A DNA stretch of 64,000 nt from CAZZEX01 sp964653285 (GTDB taxonomy: Bacteria; Chloroflexota; Anaerolineae; B4-G1): assembly GCA_964653285.1 (NCBI GenBank), contig CAZZEX010000012.1, positions 9,140 to 73,139 on the forward strand, read 5' to 3'. The position numbers were made by a program, and so were the translations under genes. The notes under the pieces are model-generated. The model was given only the letters and a program-made list of their open reading frames with translations, was not told the DNA's origin and did not search any database. Positions 31,249-40,021 of the stretch are shown piece after piece; within the stretch, counting starts at the first letter, position 1; each line of letters starts with the position of its first letter.

Positions 31249-32061
31249 ATGAATGAATCCCCAAAACCTTTCTTCAAGCCTGGTCCTCTGACCATTCTGA
31301 AAGACTTTATCAACCGCGCCATAAAGGGCGAGCTACACTTTCCCCCATGGTGGCTACGCGATGTGGGAGGTAGCGATTTTGGAGCCACCGGACAGGAATT
31401 TCTGAATCTGTTCATCCAAATAGGAAATTTACAGCCGGATGAACGAATTCTGGAAATAGGCTGCGGTAGCGGGCGTATGGCAATAACTCTAACCAGCCAT
31501 CTAAGCCGTGCTGGATCTTACACGGGCGTAGACATTACCAGACAGTCAATCGTCTGGTGCCAGAGAAATATCTCACGCCGCCACTCCAATTTTTCTTTTT
31601 TGCACGCCGACCTATATAACAAGCGCTACAATCCCTACGGGCGTCATCTGGCTAAAGAGTACACGTTCCCCTTTGGAAATGAAAGTTTTGATTTCATCTT
31701 TCTCACCTCTGTCTTCACCCACCTTCTGCCGGAAGACACTGAAAACTATCTATGTGAAATTGCCCGCCTGTTACGCCGGGACGGGCGTGGATTCTTCACC
31801 TTTTTCCTGCTCAATGGAATACAGCAATCGCTGGCAAAGCAAGGGCACAATGACATCAATTTCAATTATGGTACAGGTCCCTGCCGCACGCGGGATGCAG
31901 CCATTCCGGAAAGCGCCGTAGCCTACGACGAAACGTGTCTGCTTCAACTTTTGTCAGAATGTAGGTTGGAGTTGCGCACGGTGCATTACGGGACCTGGAG
32001 CGGGCGCGAAGATGGCCTGTCGTACCAAGATGTTTTGCTGGTCCGGCGCAAAGAACATTAA
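31249..32061 (+). CDS. class I SAM-dependent methyltransferase
   Basis: 270 residues from ATG 31249. Motif I RILEIGCGSGRMAITLTSHL, acidic YTGVDIT, motif SFDFIFLTSVFTHLLPEDTE and LLRRDGRGFFTFFLLNG. Typical of sugar or small-molecule methyltransferases in glycan loci. It lies 7 bp after the GT4 gene. Confidence 0.83.
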   Translation: MNESPKPFFKPGPLTILKDFINRAIKGELHFPPWWLRDVGGSDFGATGQEFLNLFIQIGNLQPDERILEIGCGSGRMAITLTSHLSRAGSYTGVDITRQSIVWCQRNISRRHSNFSFLHADLYNKRYNPYGRHLAKEYTFPFGNESFDFIFLTSVFTHLLPEDTENYLCEIARLLRRDGRGFFTFFLLNGIQQSLAKQGHNDINFNYGTGPCRTRDAAIPESAVAYDETCLLQLLSECRLELRTVHYGTWSGREDGLSYQDVLLVRRKEH

Positions 32062-32083
32062 ACATCCATAGCAAGGCATTAAT

Positions 32084-33082
32084 ATGAACACATCCGCCTC
32101 CTGGCCCAAGGTCACAGTCGTTATACCTAATTGGAATACCCGCCGATGGCTAGCCGGCTGCCTGGATGGCCTGAGAGCACAACACTACCGGGATTTCAAA
32201 GTGATCCTGGTTGATAATGGTTCCACCGATGGCTCGGTAGCCTTTGTCAAGCAACACTATCCTGAAGTTCAAGTTTTATCCTTCGCAGAGAACAGAGGAT
32301 TTGCACCAGCGGTCAACGCAGGTATTCAACGAACACGTTCCGAATATATAGCCCTGCTTAACGTGGATACCGTGCCCAAGTCGAACTGGCTGCTCAGCCT
32401 GGTGGAAACGATGGAGCAGAGCCCGCCCGATGTGGGCTGTCTAGCCTCCAAAATGCTCAAACTCGAAGATCCCAACACAATAGATGAGGCAGGCGACACC
32501 CTGAGCTGGTACGGGTCAGCCCGAAAACGTGGCGCGGGTGAGCCAGTCGAGGCTTACAACCAGGTTGAGGAAGTCTTCTCCGCTTGCGCTGGTGCGGTCC
32601 TCTACCAGCGCGACTTTCTGGAGGAAGTGGGGGACTTCGACGAATCTTTTAACAGCTACCTGGAGGACATAGACCTGGGGCTGCGGGGGCGCCTGCTGGG
32701 CTACCGTTGCCTGTACGTTCCCACCGCCGAAATACTTCACCAAGGACACGGCTCTGGCCTTGCTCGCTCGCGCTACGTTTACTTGATGACCCGCAATCGC
32801 CTGGCGTTGTTGCTCAAGAATATCCCCCTGGCGCTGCTGTTAAAGCATAGTTGGACGCTGCTATATGGCCAGATTTACTTCTTCCTGGTCTACAAAAAGC
32901 CCTTTCACTCACTGGCAGGGACGATTATGTTCTTGTGCGCTTTACCTCGCATCTTGCGTCAACGACGTGCCATCCAAAAGCGGAGGAGAACTTCAAATGA
33001 GGCCCTGGAGACTATGCTCTCGGACAACCTGGGGGAAATACCGCTGAGAGAGATCCTCAAGAACAGGCTAAGAAGGAAATAG
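32084..33082 (+). CDS. GT2-family glycosyltransferase (rhamnosyltransferase-like)
   Basis: 332 residues. VTVVIPNWNTRRWLAGCLDG, VILVDNGSTDGSVAF, NRGFAPAVNAGI, Asp site in YIALLNVDTVPKSNW, DESFNSYLEDIDLGLRGRLL and AEILHQGHGSGLARSRYVYL. Two weak hydrophobic segments near the C-terminus suggest membrane contact. Last gene of the plus-strand set, converging on the minus-strand GT at 33144. Confidence 0.87.
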   Translation: MNTSASWPKVTVVIPNWNTRRWLAGCLDGLRAQHYRDFKVILVDNGSTDGSVAFVKQHYPEVQVLSFAENRGFAPAVNAGIQRTRSEYIALLNVDTVPKSNWLLSLVETMEQSPPDVGCLASKMLKLEDPNTIDEAGDTLSWYGSARKRGAGEPVEAYNQVEEVFSACAGAVLYQRDFLEEVGDFDESFNSYLEDIDLGLRGRLLGYRCLYVPTAEILHQGHGSGLARSRYVYLMTRNRLALLLKNIPLALLLKHSWTLLYGQIYFFLVYKKPFHSLAGTIMFLCALPRILRQRRAIQKRRRTSNEALETMLSDNLGEIPLREILKNRLRRK

Positions 33083-33143
33083 CAACTGGAGCGCTTTCCA
33101 CATTCTCAAACCTGGACCTCAATCAGATATCCACTTCCTTTAC

Positions 33144-34547
33144 CTATCTCCTCATTTTCCAACGGATGTACTCCTTTCCTTGCCCCAGCACTCCCGACAC
33201 TCCACCCAGCCGTAAGGCACGCCAACCCTTGAGCAAAAGCCGTCTCCACGCCCCCTGTTGCGTCGTATCACCCACAAGCCAATGCTGGCGCAGATAATCC
33301 TTGTCAGGGGCAAAGGAAGGGGAGGCGCAAAAATCTATCAATGGGCGCACTACGACATCCCAGCGATAGTTAGCCGCTACTTCCCTAAAGCGCGCAGCGT
33401 GGTCTGCACGCCAGGTAGGGTTGTTTAACAGGTTCAGGATAGTTGTGGCGACGCCCTCAACGTCACCAGGAGCAACCAGGCCAGCCAGCCCCTGGGCTGC
33501 CAAGGCTTCCCCCATCACATCACCGCCAGTGGCAACGATGGGCAGCCCCGCCCATAGATAGTCCAACAAGCGTGTTCTAAAGGCAAAACGAGTCTCCACA
33601 TAATCCAGATGCAGACTGACGCCAACATCTGCTTCCAACAAGAAATTCTGCCGTTCATTGTATGGAACCCAATCATTGAAGAACACGTACCTGTCGTAAA
33701 GCCCCAACTCCTTACTGAGTGCCATAGCACGGTCAACGGCTTCCATCTTAACCACACTTCGATTCGGCCGCTTAATCCCCATAAAGAAAAGTTTTACATC
33801 GTCACGCTGCTGGAGAATGTGAGGCATGGCCTTGATCAACGTGGGCGCGTCAAACCAATTCCAAATCCCTCCCCCCCATAGAATTACCTTATCGTTCGCA
33901 GCGATGGTTTTATAAACTCCTTTCAGAACAGCACGTGTACGTCGCGGCTGCTCCCTCGGTAAACCAAAGGGAACCACATCAATCAGACGGCGCAAAGTGG
34001 GATCCTGCTGGTAGGTATAGGGGTTCACACGCCCCATCGCTGAGAGCATCCCCAGCCAATAATCGCGCTGCCTCTCACCAGCGCACAAGAAAAAATCACC
34101 CGCACGCAGTTGGATACTGAGCGCCTCAAGACATTTTTCGTGCGCAGTGATCTGCTCTAAAACACCCGCTTCAGCCTCTCGCTGCAACCCGGCCAGCAAG
34201 AAGGGATCGTAGATATCAAGGACCAATGGTTTGCCCAACTCAACGAGAAACGGGTAAAAGGGCAAGACCACCCCCAGCGTAACGACAACGTCGCAATCGC
34301 TGAGCAGGCGGCGCAATTCCTGAGCGCTCTTGCAGACGCGGATGGAAACAGAAGGCATTCCCATAGAAAATGGAACGGCATCCATCGGCACAAAGGGGGG
34401 CACAGCCAGGGTGACGGCGAAGCGCTGGCCTAAAGTCCGTGCAAACTCCCAGTAGCGTATGCCGGGACCGGCCATGTTTTCGCCGACCACATCGTTGCAG
34501 ATGAGCAACACACGCTGGCGTTCTAACCTGTTGCCGTCTGAATCCAT
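33144..34547 (-). CDS. glycosyltransferase of the three-paralogue GT-B family
   Basis: About 467 residues. N-terminal NMAGPGIRYWEFARTLGQRF, central FFLCAGERQRDYWLGMLSAM and RLIDVVPFGLP, donor half KVILWGGGIWNWFDAPTLIK, then DVGVSLHLDYVETRFAFRTR and LLDYLWAGLPIVATGGD. Shares all these blocks with the genes at 38633 and 41378. The start is uncertain: ATG 34547 is chosen, while a TTG at 34580 would overlap a decayed gene fragment. Confidence 0.78.
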   Translation of the reverse strand: MDSDGNRLERQRVLLICNDVVGENMAGPGIRYWEFARTLGQRFAVTLAVPPFVPMDAVPFSMGMPSVSIRVCKSAQELRRLLSDCDVVVTLGVVLPFYPFLVELGKPLVLDIYDPFLLAGLQREAEAGVLEQITAHEKCLEALSIQLRAGDFFLCAGERQRDYWLGMLSAMGRVNPYTYQQDPTLRRLIDVVPFGLPREQPRRTRAVLKGVYKTIAANDKVILWGGGIWNWFDAPTLIKAMPHILQQRDDVKLFFMGIKRPNRSVVKMEAVDRAMALSKELGLYDRYVFFNDWVPYNERQNFLLEADVGVSLHLDYVETRFAFRTRLLDYLWAGLPIVATGGDVMGEALAAQGLAGLVAPGDVEGVATTILNLLNNPTWRADHAARFREVAANYRWDVVVRPLIDFCASPSFAPDKDYLRQHWLVGDTTQQGAWRRLLLKGWRALRLGGVSGVLGQGKEYIRWKMRR

Positions 34548-34576
34548 ATCCCCGGTCTGCTTTTCACCTGGCTTGG

Positions 34577-34690
34577 TCAATCATCGCTCAGAATGATGGG
34601 CACGTCGCTATACCAACGCGTCGTATTGTACCCCTCGGTGACCTCGGCCAGGATACAGTAGCGGCCAGTCGGCACGCCGGCGGTGTCCCA
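34577..34690 (-). pseudogene. decayed duplicate of the 34711 protein C-terminus
   Basis: Minus-strand frame reads WDTAGVPTGRYCILAEVTEG then YNTTRWYSDVPIILSDD and stop. It matches the end of the adjacent large protein (WDTTGVPVGTYYICIEAEDA ... CSDAPMILR). An in-frame TGA lies 2 codons upstream, so only about 37 codons survive. Confidence 0.6.
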
Positions 34691-34710
34691 TTGTGCTCAC
34701 GTCTGGCCCG

Positions 34711-36774
34711 TCAGCGCAAGATCATCGGCGCATCACTACAACGATAGACAGTGTTGTAGGCATCCTCGGCCTCGATGCAGATGTAATAAGTACCAACTGG
34801 CACACCAGTAGTGTCCCATACGTAGAAGTCACCCCCACAATAGACTCGCGTTATGACGGGCAGATAGATCATATAGTCGTCTTCGTCTGAGGGACCAGCG
34901 CCAGATGGATTGGCACTGTTAACCACGTTGGCCGCCTGAAGTGATTGAATGGTCTCAGTGCCAATCACCGATCGCCCATTGGAGGGGTCTGTGTCTGTGT
35001 CATAGAAGAAGGCCAGCGAAACAGACCGTGCAGCAGTCACAGCATAGCGGATAGGATAGGGTTGTCCACTATTCACTTCATCCGGGGCTGTCAGTTTGGC
35101 CCAATCTATGTGAAAACGATGGGCATTTGCTGCAGCACCTTCAGGAGTCGTCTCCAGCGGGTCAAAACGCAGATATTTTGCTCCTCCAAGCTGAGTCCAA
35201 CCAATTTGAGCAGGAAAAGGGTTTTGCTCTTTCGGAGTAAGGATATTATCTGCCTGGTAAGAGTCCGAGACAGATGGGTCAGGCACTGCCCGTGCTAAAT
35301 CCACCGTATATGTACGCCAGCCCTCGTAGTGGTTCCCATATTTTGTCTCTGAGCCATCAGATGAAATAGCGGTGTTCCACCAGACTACACGTCCCCCCCA
35401 GCCATTCTTGACCAGGAAGTTAATATCTTTATCCAATGGGCTGTCAACCTTCAGATGGACTGAGAAGTAGCGGTATTTGGTCGTAGCAATTGGATGATAG
35501 TTGGGGTCTGTATGCAACCAAATTTGGGAGTCTGATGAAGGCTGCCCAGGCAAAATCAAGGCCGTAGCGCTGAAAATGCCGTCGCTAAGATCTTTATCGG
35601 TCAAAGTCTCCGGGTAGGGTGAGCCCGGCGTTATTATATCCTCCCAGTCATTCATATCCCATGGGTTACCCAACTCAGTTGTCGCATAATCGGTGCCACT
35701 TAGCATGCTAGGCGACAGGATTTCCAATTCCGGCGCTGGCTTGATTGTCAGCGGCCCTGCCCAGGGAGTTGAGGCCTTAGTGACGCCACACCCGTTGCTC
35801 TCAACATCCATCAGGTGCAGCGAGAAGTAGTACTCCCCCGCTGGCAGGATGCTTGTTTTGAAAGTATACGATTGATTTCCCACAGGGATACCGCGCACCA
35901 CAGGAGAGGCATCTGCACCAGCCTGGTTGTCCGCCACGTAAATATCCACCGTGTCTCCAGGACTCGTGTCTTGTGCAGTCCATTCCAGGTTGATGGTCGG
36001 CGATTTGCTCGGATCTGTCAGGCGTACCCAGTCCACTTTGATCTGTGTGCCGGCCGGTGCGCTTGCGCTAGGATCAATGCGCAACCCACGTACCAACGAC
36101 TGATCTTGCCAGGTACCGGCACGGACAGCGTCTTCCCCATTAGGCTGAGCCAAATCAAAGTAATAAACATGCCAACCGGCCGGCCATAGTTTAAGCCCTG
36201 TGTAGCTGTAACAGCCATCATTTCCACCAAAACGGTGATCACCGGTAGGCCACGTAACTGGCTTGGCGCCGGTCCACTGCACGTAATACTGGGAGCGTTG
36301 GCTCGTGTACATACGGAAAGATAACAGCGTGTATTTCGACGTGTCCACGGCATATTGATCTCGACCACCAACTATGTTCCAATTCAGTTCCTGGCTCTGT
36401 TGGCCACCTACGAGCGTGCTAAAACCCTGAAACAGCGGGAAAAAGTACCCGGCAGTCGAAGCGCCACTGGCCTGGTCTACCCCGCTGAAGGTGCCCTGCC
36501 AGGTGCTATCGGAGACCGTCACGTTACTAAAGCCGATCTCATAACCTATGTCGCGTCGTTGATCCATATCCCACGGTTTACCTAACACTTGTATGGCGAA
36601 ATCGTCGCCTTCGCCAACGGTAACCTGAATATTAGAAGGATTAACGAAACGGATGGTTGCCTCCTGTGCAACATCCGGCCCAGGGGACGACGCCAAGCCA
36701 CCAGGCAAACCGGTCATGACGGTCAGTCCTCCCAACAGGGTCAATAAACTCAATCCACATCGAAGCCAGTTCAT
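34711..36774 (-). CDS. large secreted two-module beta protein, unknown
   Basis: 687 residues with a signal peptide (about 1-35). Two related modules begin with GKPWDMDQRRDIGYE and GNPWDMNDWEDIITP; both contain a stretch of the kind KYxxxSxxMxxxxPxxxxxxVxW and a DWxxLTxPxxxP end, like carbohydrate-binding or galactose-binding folds. A (M)IYLPVITR motif (637-643) and a WDTTGVPVGTYY domain close the protein. No catalytic residues are recognised; it is probably a surface glycan-binding or structural protein. GGGAGG lies 9 nt before the ATG and a promoter sits upstream. Confidence 0.75.
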   Translation of the reverse strand: MNWLRCGLSLLTLLGGLTVMTGLPGGLASSPGPDVAQEATIRFVNPSNIQVTVGEGDDFAIQVLGKPWDMDQRRDIGYEIGFSNVTVSDSTWQGTFSGVDQASGASTAGYFFPLFQGFSTLVGGQQSQELNWNIVGGRDQYAVDTSKYTLLSFRMYTSQRSQYYVQWTGAKPVTWPTGDHRFGGNDGCYSYTGLKLWPAGWHVYYFDLAQPNGEDAVRAGTWQDQSLVRGLRIDPSASAPAGTQIKVDWVRLTDPSKSPTINLEWTAQDTSPGDTVDIYVADNQAGADASPVVRGIPVGNQSYTFKTSILPAGEYYFSLHLMDVESNGCGVTKASTPWAGPLTIKPAPELEILSPSMLSGTDYATTELGNPWDMNDWEDIITPGSPYPETLTDKDLSDGIFSATALILPGQPSSDSQIWLHTDPNYHPIATTKYRYFSVHLKVDSPLDKDINFLVKNGWGGRVVWWNTAISSDGSETKYGNHYEGWRTYTVDLARAVPDPSVSDSYQADNILTPKEQNPFPAQIGWTQLGGAKYLRFDPLETTPEGAAANAHRFHIDWAKLTAPDEVNSGQPYPIRYAVTAARSVSLAFFYDTDTDPSNGRSVIGTETIQSLQAANVVNSANPSGAGPSDEDDYMIYLPVITRVYCGGDFYVWDTTGVPVGTYYICIEAEDAYNTVYRCSDAPMILR

Positions 36775-36818
36775 TTTTTTATGCCTCCCTTTACCACATT
36801 AAAGTCCTACTCGCCTCA

Positions 36819-36847
36819 ATTATACTGGATCGAGGGGTACTCGACAA
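36819..36847 (-). promoter_or_regulatory. sigma70-type promoter of large secreted protein
   Basis: Minus strand TTGTCG (36842-36847), 17-nt spacer, TATAAT (36819-36824). Confidence 0.6.
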
Positions 36848-36904
36848 TGAGTAAATGGTACTAAGACGGAGGTACATGCGATAAAGGCCAGAGGCGCTTG
36901 CTTA

Positions 36905-37131
36905 GGGGCCATTAAGAAATAACTTCCCGTTTTTGAAGCCATCGGCCACTGTAGGGCAGGTTGGCGGCGAGTCAGACAAGCAACCGCCTCGTACTGGTCA
37001 CATTCGTCGCGGCCGCCTCCATCAAGCAAATCACCCAAGCCGCCTACCTGCCGTCCCACTGGTCCGCCACTCCCATCCAAGCCGCGGCCAACCTGCCCTA
37101 CTGAATCGGGAAGTTATTCTTTTACAGGCCC
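36905..37131. mobile_element. MITE-like element with nested inverted repeats
   Basis: 227 bp bounded by imperfect terminal inverted repeats of about 25 bp (36905-36929, 37107-37131) with an identical core AATAACTTCCCG. Inside them a second perfect inverted repeat of 15 bp, GTAGGGCAGGTTGGC, occurs at 36951-36965 and 37087-37101. CTTA flanks both ends and may be a target duplication. No intact transposase is present; it fills most of the gene-free stretch 36775-37232, whose only other content is the promoter above. Confidence 0.6.
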
Positions 37132-37232
37132 TTAGCGTCAGGTGGGGGCTGGTCGTGGAGAGCTCAGATGTAACCGCAATCTCTTGGCGAACCGGGTGTT
37201 GCCTGGGGGTTCATCAAGAACGACACGCTCAC

Positions 37233-38591
37233 CTAGCGCGCTCTGGATATCCACCGCCAATAAGCGCCAATCTCCCGCAACAGCGCTGCCGGTCCTTGGT
37301 TCCAAAAGATGTAAGCCGCTTTGTATGGCAACAAGTACCAGCGTGTTCCGCCTCCGGGCGGCGCGGCTTTAGAACGGGGGCGGAAAAGGTGCGCATGTTT
37401 ACGCCGCACATCGGCCAATTTTTCCTGGGGCACGCGTGGCCAATCTGCTTGCTTTTGCGCGATCAGAGTGACGTACTCAATCTCCTGAGGAAATCGCTCG
37501 TTTAGGACGTTATACAGGACGTTGATTACATCTCGTGCAACACGAGTGGCTTCCATCGAACGCCCAGATTTGAAATAGTAGAGATCACCAAAGATATCCA
37601 GGAAAACATAACGAAACGCAATGTGCTCAATGTTGAGAGTGCGTTCGATAGAAAGTAAAATGTCTGCCTGCCCTCGATCCTCGTTGGCTGAGGCCCCCGC
37701 AGGCAGCGAGGAAGCCGGCGCTTCAGCCGTCGCGTAGGGAGGCAACACTTCTCGCTCAGCCCATTCCATTAAAGCCGCACGGAACATTGCTCCGTGGGCG
37801 CTGTCCTGAACGTGCTCGTCAATTGCCAGACACCCGCCAAGGCGCAGCCAGGCGCGGATTTCAGACACGCGCGCCTCCAGTTCCGGGATATGATGGAGGG
37901 AGTGAAAAGCGAACACCGTGTCGAAAGTTTCTGCATCAAAGCGAATGCTACCTGGTGCGGCGGCCACGTATTCCACAAAGATGCCTTGTTGCATGGCATA
38001 GGCCTTGGCCATCTTGACACATTCCAGGCTGGGGTCAATCGCCACAACGTCAAACCCACGACGAGCCATATAGAGCGATGTCCAGCCAGTTCCACACCCG
38101 ATGTCCAACACACGTCGGCTATTACGGACCAGGGGATGATCAGCCAATATATCGTGCATGCCGTGACGTTCGTCGCCATCCACAGGCACGGGCTCGGCTA
38201 CCCGATAGGGGAGAAAGGGAGCGACCGGTTGCCGCAAATCGAAAAAGCCCAGATTGCCCTGGTCGTAGAACCAACGATAGTACTTGCCCCAATATTCGCC
38301 GTCAGCACGGACATCCTTGGGCAGTAAGTCCACCAATGACAAGACATAGTCCTCCACTGGGAACTGCTGTCCGCACGCGGAACACACGACTCGACCAGCG
38401 CGAACCTCTTCAACTACCTGTTTACCATAAGTAATAGTCTGGGTCTGTGCATCGCTCAGTGTCAAGCCGCCTCCACCACAACGTGGGCACAAAAGGACAT
38501 CCAACAAGCTGGCTTTCAACTCTGCCTCCCTGCTACAGTTTAGATCTCGCGCACCTTGCGCACATAAACGAATAAGTGGTCGCCGTACCAC
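37233..38591 (-). CDS. zinc-ribbon SAM-dependent methyltransferase
   Basis: Up to 452 residues with a GTG start at 38591, which is not certain. N-terminal Trm112-like zinc ribbon: LLCPRCGGGG and VVCSACGQQFPV. Then a class I methyltransferase: RVLDIGCGTGWTSLYMARRG, DVVAIDPS, AFHSLHHIPELEARVSEIRA. A C-terminal tail resembles those in capsule-modifying enzymes (WRWISRAR). Substrate unknown; context suggests a glycan. Confidence 0.8.
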   Translation of the reverse strand: MVRRPLIRLCAQGARDLNCSREAELKASLLDVLLCPRCGGGGLTLSDAQTQTITYGKQVVEEVRAGRVVCSACGQQFPVEDYVLSLVDLLPKDVRADGEYWGKYYRWFYDQGNLGFFDLRQPVAPFLPYRVAEPVPVDGDERHGMHDILADHPLVRNSRRVLDIGCGTGWTSLYMARRGFDVVAIDPSLECVKMAKAYAMQQGIFVEYVAAAPGSIRFDAETFDTVFAFHSLHHIPELEARVSEIRAWLRLGGCLAIDEHVQDSAHGAMFRAALMEWAEREVLPPYATAEAPASSLPAGASANEDRGQADILLSIERTLNIEHIAFRYVFLDIFGDLYYFKSGRSMEATRVARDVINVLYNVLNERFPQEIEYVTLIAQKQADWPRVPQEKLADVRRKHAHLFRPRSKAAPPGGGTRWYLLPYKAAYIFWNQGPAALLREIGAYWRWISRAR

Positions 38592-38632
38592 AGGCGCGAT
38601 GCTATCTAACGACTCACGCGTCTCTCCTCACT

Positions 38633-40021
38633 TTAGCCGGCCGACATCCGCCAGCGGACATAGCCTTTCACCTCGGCCCACAGTGCGGGCAGGCCCTGGT
38701 CTCGCAACAGCCCCCAGCCCTTTGCCAGCCGCTCTCCCCACGAAGATTCAGCCACTCGTGGTGATGCGCCTGGTGAACCACTCAGTGGCGGAGCGTACAG
38801 CGACGTACCCTGCGGCGAGCGGTCGGGAGCCAGTCTCGGTGCACAGCAAAATTCCACCAGCGGCCTCGCCATCGCCGGCCAGGTGAGTTGCGCGGCGACC
38901 GCCTGGAACTGCAAACACAGGTGATCCTTCAGGTCGGGCTGGGCCAGCATCTCCAGCAGCGCGTCGCGCACGCCAGCCGTATCCCCCGGCCTGACGATGC
39001 GCCCCAGGCCACTGTTGTGAATCACATCCGCCATCGCGTCCCCCTCGGTTGCCAGCGTTGGCAGTCCAGCCCACAGGTAATCCAGGATGCGTGTGCGAAA
39101 CGAGAAGCGCGTCTCCAGGTGATCCAGGTGCAGGCTGACGCCGACGTCGGCTTCCAGCAAATAGTTCCCCCGGTCCTCGTAAGGAACCCAGTCGTTGAAG
39201 AACACTTGTTGGTTGTACAGGCCCAGTTCCTGGCTTAACGCAACAGCCTGCTCGATCATCTCGAAACCACGCACGTGAGGGTTGGGATGCCGGGTGCCCA
39301 TGAAGAACAACTTCACGTCCGGCCGTGTCCGCACGATCTCGGCGACGGCGCGGACGAGCGTGAGCGGGTCGAACCAGTTGTAGATGCCCCCTCCCCACAA
39401 GATCACTTTGTCATCCGGGCCGATGCCTTCATAGGCCCCCTTGAGTACAGAGCGGGTGTGCTGCGGCGGGTTGGCCGGCACGCCGAATGGCACCACGTCA
39501 ATCAACCGCCGCAATGTATTGTCCTCCATGTAGGTGAGTGGGTTGATGCGGTTGAGTGCTGAGAGCAGACCCAGCCAGTAGTCGCGCTGCTTCTCGCTGG
39601 CGCACAGGAAAAAGTCCGCGTGCACGAGCTGGTATGTGAGTAAGGCCAGCACGTTGTTGTGATCAGCGGCGCGGAACGACGGCTTGCGGTAGCTCAGGAA
39701 CTGCAAGTTCTCCAGGTTGAACGGGTCGTACACATCCAGCACGACGGGGATGCCCATCGTCGCCAGAAACGGGTACGAACTGAGTGTGAGGCCGGAAAGG
39801 ACGAGCACGTCGCAACCCTCGGCCGCCTCGCGCACACCTTGTCCCTCATATTCGTACTTGCAGAAAGCCACGCCGTCGGGCGGCGGAAAGTCCGGTTGGT
39901 TGGGCGCGGCCAGCGTCACGTCGCAGTGCTCTCGCAGGACGCGGGCGAACTCCCAGCAGCGAATGGCTGGCCCGGCCATGCGCCTGCCAATCACGTCGTG
40001 GCTGGCAATGAGAACTTTCAT
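38633..40021 (-). CDS. glycosyltransferase of the three-paralogue GT-B family
   Basis: 462 residues. MKVLIASHDVIGRRMAGPAI start, FFLCASEKQRDYWLGLLSAL, RLIDVVPFGVP, KVILWGGGIYNWFDPLTLVR, DVGVSLHLDHLETRFSFRTR and ILDYLWAGLPTLATEGDAM. Ends with WAEVKGYVRWRM, shared with the 33144 paralogue (GKEYIRWKM). Overlaps the upstream GT2 gene by 4 nt. Confidence 0.82.
   Translation of the reverse strand: MKVLIASHDVIGRRMAGPAIRCWEFARVLREHCDVTLAAPNQPDFPPPDGVAFCKYEYEGQGVREAAEGCDVLVLSGLTLSSYPFLATMGIPVVLDVYDPFNLENLQFLSYRKPSFRAADHNNVLALLTYQLVHADFFLCASEKQRDYWLGLLSALNRINPLTYMEDNTLRRLIDVVPFGVPANPPQHTRSVLKGAYEGIGPDDKVILWGGGIYNWFDPLTLVRAVAEIVRTRPDVKLFFMGTRHPNPHVRGFEMIEQAVALSQELGLYNQQVFFNDWVPYEDRGNYLLEADVGVSLHLDHLETRFSFRTRILDYLWAGLPTLATEGDAMADVIHNSGLGRIVRPGDTAGVRDALLEMLAQPDLKDHLCLQFQAVAAQLTWPAMARPLVEFCCAPRLAPDRSPQGTSLYAPPLSGSPGASPRVAESSWGERLAKGWGLLRDQGLPALWAEVKGYVRWRMSAG

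Noticed and set aside
36933..37505. 190-codon plus-strand frame over the MITE
   Set aside because: It runs from the element into the antisense of the methyltransferase gene; no start signal and no domain.
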